A DNA stretch of 51,936 nt. Source: Chitinophagales bacterium (GTDB lineage: Bacteria; Bacteroidota; Bacteroidia; Chitinophagales; UBA10324). Made by a program: the position numbers and the translations under genes. Below, piece after piece: positions 43,980 through 51,936 of the stretch (position 1 is the first letter of the stretch; the number at the start of each line of letters is the position of its first letter). Below the pieces are notes generated by a model. It ran no database searches and was not told where the DNA came from. It worked only from the letters and a program-made list of their open reading frames with translations. Where the stretch lies: the NCBI GenBank assembly GCA_025057275.1, contig JANWXQ010000078.1:1-51936 (forward strand), read 5' to 3'.

Positions 43980-44933
43980 TTATTTATCATTATCAGAAGC
44001 GGGCCGCTGTATTTGGCGGCGAATCCATCTGAGCTCGCGCATTTTTTCCTGTGCTGGAACGGCCGGACTACCGAAATAGCTGTTTCCGCCTGCCAGACTG
44101 CCGGCCACACCCGACTGGGCATAAACCACTGCATGCGGGCCGATGACCAGGTCTTTGTTCACCCCCACCTGCCCCCAGAGGATAACGCCTTCTTCAATAC
44201 GGGTTACGCCGGCCACAGCCACATGGGCAGCGAACAGACAGTTGGGCCCGATGAAGGTGTCGTGACCGATGTGGACGTGGTTGTCCAGCTTGCATCCGTC
44301 GCTGACGATGGTGTCGGCCGAAACGCCCCGATCAATGGTGCAACAGGCGCCGATTTCCACATGATGACCAATAACGGCACGGCCGCAGGAATGCATTTTC
44401 CGGTAGCTGCCATCGGGATATTTTTTGAAGTAAAAAGCATCGGCACCGATTACGGTTCCGGAGTGGATAACGGCATGGTCGCCGATGATGCAGCGGGCAT
44501 GGATGCTGACGTTGCTGTAGATGCGGCAGTGCTTGCCGATGCGCACCTGCGGTCCGATAAAGGCCCCCGGAAAAATGACGGTGCCCTCACCGATTTCGGC
44601 GGTGGCATCTGCCATCGGATTGGCGGCAGAAGGCTGAAACGGCAGGTCGGGACAGAAATGCCGGGCCAGCGCATTATAGGCTTCAAAAGGATTGGAACTG
44701 ATCAGCAGGTGTTTGCCTGCAGGCGGAGTGATGTGCTGATTGATGATAATAACGGAAGCAGCAGAATGCAATGCCTTTTTGTAATACTTCGGATGGTCCA
44801 CGAACGTTACATCGCCGGGGCGTACCAGGTGGATTTCGTTGATTCCGGTTACAGGAAACGAAGCATCGCCAATCCACTCGGCGCCGGTCAGGTGAGCCAG
44901 TTCCTCAAGCGATCGGGGGGGATGAAGGTCCAT
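43980..44933 (-). CDS. LpxD-like UDP-3-O-acylglucosamine N-acyltransferase family protein
   Basis: The 317-residue product has the N-terminal LpxD substrate-binding domain (about 1-100) and a left-handed parallel beta-helix of hexapeptide repeats (IGEGTVIFPGAFIGPQVRIG). It keeps CTIDRGVSADTIV and HVHIGHD, whose H224 corresponds to the catalytic histidine of LpxD. LpxD adds the N-linked acyl chain in lipid A synthesis. Many Bacteroidota carry a second LpxD-like gene outside the lipid A operon. Here no lpxA, lpxB or lpxC neighbour is present, so this may be such a paralogue with another acyl acceptor. Confidence 0.85.
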   Translation of the reverse strand: MDLHPPRSLEELAHLTGAEWIGDASFPVTGINEIHLVRPGDVTFVDHPKYYKKALHSAASVIIINQHITPPAGKHLLISSNPFEAYNALARHFCPDLPFQPSAANPMADATAEIGEGTVIFPGAFIGPQVRIGKHCRIYSNVSIHARCIIGDHAVIHSGTVIGADAFYFKKYPDGSYRKMHSCGRAVIGHHVEIGACCTIDRGVSADTIVSDGCKLDNHVHIGHDTFIGPNCLFAAHVAVAGVTRIEEGVILWGQVGVNKDLVIGPHAVVYAQSGVAGSLAGGNSYFGSPAVPAQEKMRELRWIRRQIQRPASDNDK

Positions 44934-45009
44934 CAGCGCAGGATGTACGGGCGAAAATAGGGAGAATGCCGTGCAGGTTCAGGGCAGGCGCTGCCAGCTT
45001 AGATAGCCG

Positions 45010-48000
45010 TCAGTTTTTAACAAATTTTGTATAATATGTTCCGCAACGAACCAGGTACATGCCTGCGGCCCAGTCGGCAATAGATAGCCGAAGCATGGGC
45101 TCAAGGATGCGCCGGCTGAACATTAACCTTCCACTCAGATTAAATAATTGTAAGTTTTGACCTTTGGTTTCCGGAGGAAAAAGGAGTATAACGAAATCGG
45201 TTGCCGGGTTAGGATAAAGCAAGAGCCGATGGGGCATGGGCGACTGCGCTGCGGGCGGCAAGCCGGTCAGGTCTATATCCAGCGTGCAGGTGTCCAGACG
45301 AATAAGGACAACCGACGTAAAGGGCGACAGCGTCAGCGGGGAAGAAACGGCTGAGCTGTCCAGGTGAATAAAGCAATTCGGGGGTACGGTGATCGAAAGC
45401 GTCTGGTTGGAAGCATTAGTCAGCAGCGGAAACTTATAGTCGGGTGTCCATTCGGTAACGCTGACGGGCAGCAGCACGACATCATCAAGCCGAAGGTCGT
45501 AGTTGTCTTGTAACTTATATGAAAAAAACTGAAGTTTGGCCTCGGCAGCAGAAAAAGCGGGCCTGAAGATCAGCCGGATGGTTTCCACCTGGGTGCGCGG
45601 CTCAATGACGGTTGAAAACAGTACGGCACTGTTCTGGGAATTAATGATACTGACTGTCCAGAAGGTATTGGGCTTTCCCGAGTTGGAGATAACGAGGTTG
45701 GTATATGTTCTGAAGCTGAGCAGGTAATACCGGCTGCTGTCCAGATTTACGGTAACGCTGTAATTGTTGCTGCTGTCGGCAAGCTGGGTGTAGACAGTCA
45801 GGGTGTTGTTGAGGCAGGCCAGTCCGGAAGGATTGCGAACGAACAGATGTCCGGAGGGCATAACCGTATTGGAATCGCGTTGCCAGATAACATTGCACAG
45901 CGACTGCGATTTGGTGTAATTCCAATGCGCCACATCGGAGTGAAAATGGCCGTTGCGAACCAGGTTGCCCTGTTGGAGGGTGTCAAGCAGGGTAATGTGG
46001 GACTGCAGGGGTACAATCTGTCGGGAGCTGATATCGTCACCGGACTGTTTCCATTCGCTCAGGGTAAGCCATTCCGTTTTTTCAATCAGCCCGCTCACAT
46101 AACTTTTATCAAAGGGATAGGGATTGTGCAGGGTCAGATAGGTGTTGCTCTGGTAATCGCCCCAGTCCACACCGGCACCCAAGCGATTAGAGGTACGGAC
46201 GGCTTTTCCGGTAAGGTCAAAATGCAGCAGGGCATTATCGGCAAAATGAAGGGGCTTGTAGGTGAATACAGAGGGCACATTTTGCGGAAGCGACAGAGCA
46301 GCTATGTTGAACTGTTCCCAGAAGTTGTCGTAAAGGATGTTTTCGGTCAGTTCAGCAGGAGGAGAACAGTAGCCATTGCCATAAAGATTGGGCTGCCCTA
46401 AGGCATCTTCAGTTGTGATCAGGGCAATGCCGCGACCGCAGTGGGCGATGGTATTTCGGGTGGCCCTGAGTTGCTGAAAGCGCAGGTCGGCATTGAAGTC
46501 CAGATAGATGCCATTGGCAATAATGAGGGGTGAAACGGCCTGACTGGTCAGCCAGATGCCGCGGTCGGTGTTGCCGCCACAGTTTCGTATTACATTGTGA
46601 CGCAGCTCGGCACTGTCGCTGTAGGCTACATACAGACCGCCGCAGTCGGAGTAAAGGAGGCAGGCATGTTCAATCAGGTTATACTCAGCGGTGCACTGTG
46701 CATTGACGAAAATACCGTAGAGGCCACAGCTGTCAACGGTGTTGTAGGCAATCCAGCAGTTGCGCCCGGTACGTATGGCTGAGCCGTTATCATAGTCAAC
46801 CACATCGTACGACCGGGGCATATTCAGCCATTCGGCCAGATTGGGGCGCAGGCCTGTGCGGCGAATGGTGTTGTAGGAAATTGTGGCATCGCGTGGAAAG
46901 CAGGAGATAGCTTCGCGGAATATATCGGTGAAGGAATTTCCGCTGACGTTGAGCCGAAAGGTGAATGCGCGCCGGATAAGGCAATCGGCTGATGCCGACT
47001 GGCCGCGGTTGTGCAGGCCGAAAGGCATGCGGCTGAAGCTGCAGCTGATGATACTGATGTCGCTGTCGTTTTCCTTAAGCTCTATGCCACTGATGTGCTG
47101 ACCCGAAAACGCCACATTGCGGATGACCACGTAACGGGCAAAAGTGTCCATAAGCCGGATGCCGTAGCGATGCCTGCTGATGGCTACAGCAGCCGGCGGG
47201 GCAGCGCCTGCAAGGTAAAGCTGCTTTCCGGAGGCATCGTGCCAGAATTCACCGCCCTGGCTGAGAAATTCTTTTTTGTTGGATAAGAAAAATCCATATT
47301 TTTCTGATGTGCCGGCATGCAGGTTCAGCGAGCCGTTCCAGCCGTAAGAAGAAGAGTGCAGCCAAACCTTTCCGGCTGATGGATCAAAGGCAACGATGCG
47401 AAAGGTGCCTATGGTCCATCCCGACATGCGAATACTGGCATAAGCGCCGGTCAAATCGCCAATTGCAGTGTTTTTCAGCGCATTGGAGATAAACACCGAA
47501 TCGCGTGGATAGAGCTTGCCGCAAAAACTCAAATTACCCGACGATGCCAGCTGATCCATATAATAGTAATCTTCGTCGGGAAAACGGGCCGGGAAATGCT
47601 GCTGGTTATCGGCAAAAACAAACCAGGCGGTATCGGGGCATGGGGTTTTCCATACCGTTGTTCCAAAGTCGGATTCGCTGCTCCAGGAGGGATTTTGCAG
47701 TGGCTCTTCGCCGCTGATCAACGGTTTGCTGCCGGCGCCATAGGAGGAAATGACGATGGGAGCGGCTGCTGTTCCCGATCCGTGAAGCCACAGGGTTCCG
47801 CGATATACGCCGCCGCTTTCCAGCAGAAGGGAATCGCCGGGCTGAAAAGCCTGCTGGCTGGCACGGGCCAGCGTACGCCAGGCCTGGGCAGGGGAAGTTC
47901 CGTTATTGGCGTCGTTGCCTGAGGGAGAAAGGTAATACGAGGATTGCGCCGCAGCCGCACACCATGCGACAACCAGAATAACCTGCAGGAGTATGCTGCG

Positions 48001-48030
48001 GGCTCGTCCAAGGTTTATAGCATGAGTCAT
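45010..48030 (-). CDS. large right-handed beta-helix protein with T9SS type A sorting domain
   Basis: The ATG at 48030 opens a signal peptide (RARSILLQVILVVAWCAAAAQ) and gives 1006 residues. After the signal comes YYLSPSGNDANNGTSPAQAWRTL, the usual opening of pectate-lyase-like beta-helix proteins. A long parallel beta-helix region follows (about 290-590; for example YVVIRNVAFSGQHISGIELKEN and WIAYNTVDSCGLYGIFVN), and then a beta-sandwich (about 690-900). The end has LLLYPNPATDFVILLF and AGMYLVRCGTYYTKFVKN, a type IX secretion tag. It is a secreted or surface-attached protein, perhaps acting on or binding polysaccharide. No catalytic motif was identified. Confidence 0.9.
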   Translation of the reverse strand: MTHAINLGRARSILLQVILVVAWCAAAAQSSYYLSPSGNDANNGTSPAQAWRTLARASQQAFQPGDSLLLESGGVYRGTLWLHGSGTAAAPIVISSYGAGSKPLISGEEPLQNPSWSSESDFGTTVWKTPCPDTAWFVFADNQQHFPARFPDEDYYYMDQLASSGNLSFCGKLYPRDSVFISNALKNTAIGDLTGAYASIRMSGWTIGTFRIVAFDPSAGKVWLHSSSYGWNGSLNLHAGTSEKYGFFLSNKKEFLSQGGEFWHDASGKQLYLAGAAPPAAVAISRHRYGIRLMDTFARYVVIRNVAFSGQHISGIELKENDSDISIISCSFSRMPFGLHNRGQSASADCLIRRAFTFRLNVSGNSFTDIFREAISCFPRDATISYNTIRRTGLRPNLAEWLNMPRSYDVVDYDNGSAIRTGRNCWIAYNTVDSCGLYGIFVNAQCTAEYNLIEHACLLYSDCGGLYVAYSDSAELRHNVIRNCGGNTDRGIWLTSQAVSPLIIANGIYLDFNADLRFQQLRATRNTIAHCGRGIALITTEDALGQPNLYGNGYCSPPAELTENILYDNFWEQFNIAALSLPQNVPSVFTYKPLHFADNALLHFDLTGKAVRTSNRLGAGVDWGDYQSNTYLTLHNPYPFDKSYVSGLIEKTEWLTLSEWKQSGDDISSRQIVPLQSHITLLDTLQQGNLVRNGHFHSDVAHWNYTKSQSLCNVIWQRDSNTVMPSGHLFVRNPSGLACLNNTLTVYTQLADSSNNYSVTVNLDSSRYYLLSFRTYTNLVISNSGKPNTFWTVSIINSQNSAVLFSTVIEPRTQVETIRLIFRPAFSAAEAKLQFFSYKLQDNYDLRLDDVVLLPVSVTEWTPDYKFPLLTNASNQTLSITVPPNCFIHLDSSAVSSPLTLSPFTSVVLIRLDTCTLDIDLTGLPPAAQSPMPHRLLLYPNPATDFVILLFPPETKGQNLQLFNLSGRLMFSRRILEPMLRLSIADWAAGMYLVRCGTYYTKFVKN

Positions 48031-48063
48031 GCAATTAGGGATAACCTGATGGGAAGAAATTCT

Positions 48064-48094
48064 CAAAGTACAGATTTTTCTAAATGGTAACCAA
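48064..48094 (-). promoter_or_regulatory. candidate promoter of the beta-helix gene
   Basis: On the minus strand TTGG (48094-48091) is followed after 20 bases by TACTTTG (48070-48064), close to the Bacteroidota TTTG-N19-21-TAnnTTTG pattern. The leader to the ATG at 48030 would be about 28 bases. Confidence 0.4.
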
Positions 48095-48235
48095 TGATTG
48101 TGCCGGAAATCTTGCTACAACAGGCTTACGTTTATTCCAAATTTTCAAGAGGGCGGGGCCACTGCAGGCATGAAAGCAGCTCCTCGTTTCCGACGCAGTT
48201 TCGGCAAAAATCCATTGGAGGCGTAAACAGGCTTC

Positions 48236-48243
48236 TATCTTTG
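48236..48243 (+). promoter_or_regulatory. candidate -7 box of gcvT, near-leaderless
   Basis: TATCTTTG at 48236-48243 is identical to the boxes before rpmB and atpB, with ATTG 18 bases upstream. The gcvT ATG is only 8 bases after it, so the transcript would start almost at the initiation codon. Confidence 0.45.
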
Positions 48244-48251
48244 CCGGCAAT

Positions 48252-49340
48252 ATGAAGCATACGCCGTTGCATGACCTGCACGTGTCGCTGGGAGCACGCA
48301 TGACCGATTTTGCCGGCTATGCCATGCCGGTGTATTACTCCAGCATCACCGAAGAACATCATGCCGTACGGCAACGGGCGGGTGTGTTTGATGTGTCGCA
48401 CATGGGCGAATTTGTGGTGCGCGGTCCCGGAGCATTAAGTCTGCTGGAACGCATTACCACCAATCAAATCAGCCGTTTGAACATCGGCGATGTACAATAT
48501 ACCTGCATGGTCAATGAGCAGGGCGGGGTGTTGGATGATCTGCTGGTTTACCGGCTGCAGGAGCAGTCGTACATGATGGTGGTGAATGCAGCCAACATAG
48601 AGAAGGACTGGAACTGGGTAGTTACGCACAACACGGAAGGAGCAGAACTCAAAAACATCAGCGAGCAGGCAGGCTTGCTGGCTGTTCAAGGACCGCTGGC
48701 CCTGCAGATTCTGCAGCCCCTTACGCAAACCGATCTCTCGCAAATTGCCTATTACAAGTTTGCCCGTACTGTATTCGGCGGGGTGCGCAACGTGCTGGTG
48801 TCGCGCACGGGCTATACGGGTGCCGGCGGCTTTGAAATATATTTTGAAAACATACATGCAGAAAGTTTATGGAATCAGATTATGCATAGCGGGCGTTCCC
48901 TGGGCCTGCGGCCCGCTGGCCTGGGTGCGCGCGATACCTTGCGGCAGGAAGTGTGCTTCCGCCTGTATGGGAACGATATGGACGAAACCACCACTCCGCT
49001 GGAAGCCGGATTGGGCTGGCTGATTTACTGGAATAAGGAGTTCATCGGCCGGGATGCTTTGCTTCAACAAAAGCAGCAGGGCGTCCGTCGCAGGCTGGCG
49101 GGTTTTGTAATGGAAGAAAAGGGAATTCCGCGCAGCGGCTACGAGCTGACCGACGAACAGGGGAACCCGATTGGCAGGGTTACCAGCGGCTGCCACTCGC
49201 CTACCCTGCAACAGGGAATCGGCATGGGCTACGTGCCTACGGCGCAGGCCGCCGAAGGGTCTGCCATTCGTGTGCTGATTCGCGGGCAACAGGTGGCTGC
49301 CCGCATCCGGCGCATGCCTTTTCTGACCCCCCAAACCTGA
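48252..49340 (+). CDS. gcvT: glycine cleavage system aminomethyltransferase (T protein)
   Basis: The 362-residue protein transfers the aminomethyl group from the lipoylated H protein to tetrahydrofolate, releasing ammonia. It has the family features TPLHDLHVSLGARMTDFAGYAMPVYY at the start (given here by its key residues), FDVSHMGEFVV, GGVLDDLLVYR with the catalytic aspartate, SRTGYTGAGGFEIYF and LGARDTLRQEVCFRLYG. The C-terminal domain has SPTLQQGIGMGYVP. It starts a plus-strand run with comB 4 bases downstream. The other glycine-cleavage genes are not in the window. Confidence 0.97.
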   Translation: MKHTPLHDLHVSLGARMTDFAGYAMPVYYSSITEEHHAVRQRAGVFDVSHMGEFVVRGPGALSLLERITTNQISRLNIGDVQYTCMVNEQGGVLDDLLVYRLQEQSYMMVVNAANIEKDWNWVVTHNTEGAELKNISEQAGLLAVQGPLALQILQPLTQTDLSQIAYYKFARTVFGGVRNVLVSRTGYTGAGGFEIYFENIHAESLWNQIMHSGRSLGLRPAGLGARDTLRQEVCFRLYGNDMDETTTPLEAGLGWLIYWNKEFIGRDALLQQKQQGVRRRLAGFVMEEKGIPRSGYELTDEQGNPIGRVTSGCHSPTLQQGIGMGYVPTAQAAEGSAIRVLIRGQQVAARIRRMPFLTPQT

Positions 49341-49344
49341 TGCC

Positions 49345-50115
49345 ATGCCCGACAAAGCGATTTTGGACGTTTGCCTGAGTCCGGGGTTGCTGCCCCTGTA
49401 TCCCGTGGAAAATAAAGTAGTGGTGGTCATTGACGTGCTGCGCGCCACGACTACCATGTGTGTGGCCCTGGATCAGGGAGCCGAAAAAATCATTCCGGTA
49501 GAAACCATTGAAGAATGTATGCGCTATCGGGGAAAGGAAAACCACATTCTTGCAGGCGAACGCAACGGCAGGCGCGTGGAAGGCTTTGATTTCGGCAATT
49601 CACCGTTTGAGTTCATGAACGGTGTGGTGAAAGGAAAAATTCTGGTGCTCACCACCACCAACGGCACCCGGGCCATCAAGCTGGCGCAACAAGCGCATCA
49701 GGTAGTAGCCGGCGCATTCATCAACTTTTCGGCGCTGACCCGATGGATCATCAGCGAAGGACACGATACGCTGCTGTTGTGTTCGGGCTGGCGCAATAAG
49801 TTCAATCTGGAGGATACCATTTTTGCCGGAGCCGTCATTCATCATACCAAAGAGTATTTTCTGGTGGATTCCGATTCGGCTTTTGCTGCGGAAAAACTGT
49901 ACGTGAACTCCCGGCGAAACATGATGCACTTTGTCAAGCAGTCATCGCATTACCGGAGGCTGGCCCATCTGGGTGTCATCAACGATGTCAAATATTGTTT
50001 GCGGCCCGATCTGACTGATGTGGTCCCTATTTTGAAAGACGGCGCATTGGTAAAAGCCGACATCAGTCGGGATCTGGAAGGCGAATTTTTTGTTCTGGGA
50101 GAGCTGAAGCCCTGA
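49345..50115 (+). CDS. comB: 2-phosphosulfolactate phosphatase (ComB family)
   Basis: The 256-residue protein has the ComB signature VVVIDVLRATTTMCVALDQGA at about 25-45 (shown by key residues), with ILAGERNGRRVEGFDFGNSP and VLTTTNGTRAIKLA, and ends with a LRPDLTDVVPI segment. ComB removes phosphate from 2-phosphosulfolactate to give sulfolactate. In archaea this leads to coenzyme M; in bacteria the product may serve other sulfonate metabolism. No comA or other sulfonate gene is nearby, so the role here is inferred from the family only. Confidence 0.92.
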   Translation: MPDKAILDVCLSPGLLPLYPVENKVVVVIDVLRATTTMCVALDQGAEKIIPVETIEECMRYRGKENHILAGERNGRRVEGFDFGNSPFEFMNGVVKGKILVLTTTNGTRAIKLAQQAHQVVAGAFINFSALTRWIISEGHDTLLLCSGWRNKFNLEDTIFAGAVIHHTKEYFLVDSDSAFAAEKLYVNSRRNMMHFVKQSSHYRRLAHLGVINDVKYCLRPDLTDVVPILKDGALVKADISRDLEGEFFVLGELKP

Positions 50116-50214
50116 AATTCTCGGATAACTTTTTTGCTTTCGGCTTGGTTGCACGCGGTGGAGCAGGTTTCCTGTGCTTACTTTGGCAGCAGCAGGTTAC
50201 GAAATGCACAGCCA

Positions 50215-50937
50215 ATGGCAGCCGAGCAGTGGCATACCGCCCGGTTAAGCGGTTTTGACGATCTGACCGAAGACACGCGTCGCTTTTTTCTGGAAGCGAT
50301 TGACGGGTCAGTGGAATTCAAGCCAGGTCAATTCATCACACTGGATTTACCGATTCACGAAAAACGTATTCGTCGCTGGCGTAGCTACTCTTTAGCTAAT
50401 GCGCCGAACGGCAACACGATGGAACTGGTTATCAAACACGTGCCGGGCGGAGCAGCCACGCGCTACCTGTGGGAGCAGGTGGAACCGGGAACCTTATTGC
50501 AGTACAAAGGTCCTCAGGGAACCTTTGTGCTGCCGGATGAAATTCTTACGGATCTGTGTTTGGTGGCTACCAATACGGGAGTGGCGCCGTTTCGCAGTAT
50601 GCTTTTGGATTTGTTGCAACGGCCCCGATCGCATCATCGTATTTATTTGGTTTTTGGCACGCGTTATCTAAGCGGATTGCTGTACCGCGATGATTTTGAG
50701 CGCCTGCAGCAGGAGTTGCCGGGATTTGAGTATCACTACACCTTGTCGCGGGAATCCTCGCCCGATTACACAGGGCGGCGCGGCTACGTTCATGCCATTT
50801 ACGAAGAGCTGTTTGCCGACCTGCGTCCGGCCCATTTTTTTCTGTGCGGCTGGCGCAATATGATTGATGAAGCGCGTCATCGCCTGTTGCAGATGGGCTA
50901 CACGCCCCGGCAGATTCATGTGGAGTTGTATGGGTGA
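50215..50937 (+). CDS. ferredoxin-NADP+ reductase-like flavoprotein
   Basis: The ATG at 50215 is preferred to one at 50134, whose first 27 residues do not fit the fold. The 240-residue protein has the FAD-binding barrel with RRWRSYSLANAP (RxYS type motif), GGAATRYLWEQVEPG, and an NADP-binding domain with VATNTGVAPFRSMLLDLLQ (GxxP region). The end HFFLCGWRNMIDEARHRLLQMG carries the NADP contact CGxxxMI. It passes electrons between NADPH and ferredoxin, flavodoxin or an oxygenase. Its electron partner is not evident from the neighbours. Confidence 0.9.
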   Translation: MAAEQWHTARLSGFDDLTEDTRRFFLEAIDGSVEFKPGQFITLDLPIHEKRIRRWRSYSLANAPNGNTMELVIKHVPGGAATRYLWEQVEPGTLLQYKGPQGTFVLPDEILTDLCLVATNTGVAPFRSMLLDLLQRPRSHHRIYLVFGTRYLSGLLYRDDFERLQQELPGFEYHYTLSRESSPDYTGRRGYVHAIYEELFADLRPAHFFLCGWRNMIDEARHRLLQMGYTPRQIHVELYG

Positions 50938-50957
50938 GGGTTGGGTTGGGAATGATT

Positions 50958-50993
50958 AAAAAGCGGGGGGCTCGCCTTTGGCGAGCCCCCCGC
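50958..50993 (-). terminator. strong rho-independent terminator
   Basis: A perfect 14-bp GC-rich stem (50963-50976 with 50980-50993) and a 3-base loop is followed on the minus strand by TTTTTAAT. It ends the minus-strand T9SS gene whose stop is at 51017. On the plus strand there is no T-run, but the hairpin could also slow transcripts coming from the flavoprotein gene. Confidence 0.85.
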
Positions 50994-51016
50994 ACATTCA
51001 CTAAGAAACAACCAGA

Positions 51017-51936
51017 TTACCTGGCTATGATCAGCTGTTTGAAGGTGCGGCCGTTCAGTCCGTTGAAATGAACGACATACCAGCCGCTTTCCAAGGCAGG
51101 CAGTCTCAACTCATAATCGTTGATGCCAGGCCGCAGCGTCAGATCTGTTCGAAGCACAACTACACCCAGTTCATTGGTGAGCATTAACTGTCCTGCATCA
51201 TTGGCAGGCGATTCCAACGTCACTTTTACGTGGTCAAAAGCGGGATTGGGTTCCAGGCGCATGGACAGTGCCGCTCTGCCGGTTTCGCTGACTTCGGGTT
51301 TGGCGGTTTCAGGCCATTGCGGAGCAAAACCATCGGTAACCTTGAATTGGAAACGGCATTTGCCGCAAACTTCCATACCACACATGGCTATAATGGCCAC
51401 GCTGTAATTGCCTGGCATGGTTGGAAGGAAGGAAATCGGCATGCCGCTGCCACTGGTGTAATTCACGCCGTTGCGCCGGACTACCCATGAGAGCATGGCA
51501 CTGCAGCTTCCACCCTGGCAATAGTAATCTCCGCTAAGCGTGATGGGAACTTTTGCCTCGGACCAGTATTTACTGCCGCAAGCCTGATAGATGTACGATG
51601 CCTCACTGGTCGTTACGGTGAAATCACCCCATTGGCCGCAGCCACAACTATCAACCGGCAGGAAAATGTTGAAGTTGATGGTACACGTATCGCAAGCCGT
51701 GGTGCCGCAAACCGGAATAACCGTGAACGTATAAAAGCCTGGCAGTGGCGGTGAGAAGAATGCCGGAAAGCCGCTACCGGAGGAGATAATGTTTGCAGCG
51801 GCATCCGTTAGCTGCCAGTTGTAATCCGCCAGGCACGGCCCGGCATTAGACTGGCAGAGGAAAAATCCGGAAACCTGAACCACATCGCCAACATATCCGT
51901 TAAGCGTTGCGCCGCACTTGTTGAGAGCATAGGTTG
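51017..51936 (-). CDS. secreted cysteine-containing repeat protein with T9SS sorting domain, 5'-truncated
   Basis: The frame is open to the right edge, so the start lies outside the window; 305 residues are visible. Two similar Ig-like units are seen. The first runs from GDVVQVSGFFLCQ to CGTTACDTCTINFNI, and the second from KVPITLSGDYYCQGGSC to CGMEVCGKCRFQFKV. Each has PLPGFYTFTV- or TMPGNYSVAI-type strands and a C-x4-C-x2-C cysteine group. A short C-G-C-G-Q-W-G linker separates them. The C-terminal 75 residues are a type IX secretion tag (MRLEPNPAFDHVKVTL, ESGWYVVHFNGLNG). The repeats are not recognised as a named family. Confidence 0.85.
   Translation of the reverse strand, partial: TYALNKCGATLNGYVGDVVQVSGFFLCQSNAGPCLADYNWQLTDAAANIISSGSGFPAFFSPPLPGFYTFTVIPVCGTTACDTCTINFNIFLPVDSCGCGQWGDFTVTTSEASYIYQACGSKYWSEAKVPITLSGDYYCQGGSCSAMLSWVVRRNGVNYTSGSGMPISFLPTMPGNYSVAIIAMCGMEVCGKCRFQFKVTDGFAPQWPETAKPEVSETGRAALSMRLEPNPAFDHVKVTLESPANDAGQLMLTNELGVVVLRTDLTLRPGINDYELRLPALESGWYVVHFNGLNGRTFKQLIIAR

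Overview
The window reads as a chromosome segment of a member of the Bacteroidota, probably of the Chitinophagia/Saprospiria type. The evidence is the gene content: C-terminal type IX secretion sorting domains, a DUF5723/thrombospondin-3/OmpA outer-membrane protein, DUF4175, DUF5777 and DUF4295 proteins, an F-type ATPase operon without beta and epsilon genes, the order rpmB-rpmG-DUF4295-ftsY, and promoter-like boxes of the TTTG / TAnnTTTG type. Placement below phylum is inference. Coding density is high. No gene-free stretch exceeds 300 bases; the longest, 763-1010, holds only terminator-like hairpins. No tRNA, rRNA, CRISPR array, insertion sequence or prophage was seen.

Layout. 1-3021: the end of a D-amino-acid-oxidase-like gene, then on the minus strand a lipoprotein, a cytochrome P460-like lipoprotein and ftsY. 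3100-8866: minus-strand ribosomal genes (DUF4295/bL38, bL33, bL28) and the ATP synthase operon atpB-E-F-H-A-G. 8993-18346: NDH-2, the OmpA-like protein with 81-bp tandem repeats, a family 5 solute-binding lipoprotein, a sodium:solute symporter, an M23 peptidase and a Bcp peroxiredoxin. 18420-22123: a plus-strand cassette of exported proteins (choice-of-anchor V/T9SS protein, haem-motif lipoprotein, YceI, DUF5777 barrel), followed by a metallo-beta-lactamase-fold hydrolase.

22231-36514 is a surface-polysaccharide region. It has a polytopic membrane protein, six glycosyltransferases, an asparagine-synthetase-like amidotransferase, a deacetylase, a methyltransferase and two FemAB/GNAT-type acyltransferases. 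Seven of these genes form a tightly coupled minus-strand run, and the others alternate strand with small 3' overlaps. 36621-44933 is a minus-strand series: an LpxD-like acyltransferase, a saccharopine-dehydrogenase-like enzyme, a 1115-residue DUF4175 protein, an anti-sigma-type ATPase, ybeY and mnmG. 45010-51936 has a 1006-residue T9SS beta-helix protein, gcvT, comB, a ferredoxin-NADP-reductase-like flavoprotein and a truncated T9SS repeat protein.

The strongest non-coding signal is a pair of perfect parS (ParB-binding) palindromes 94 bp apart inside mnmG, read in two different codon phases. It suggests that this segment lies in the origin-proximal centromere region. The most attractive candidate for an undescribed system is the four-gene envelope cassette at 18420-21308, where two proteins carry extended CX4CH and CX7CH haem-like motifs.
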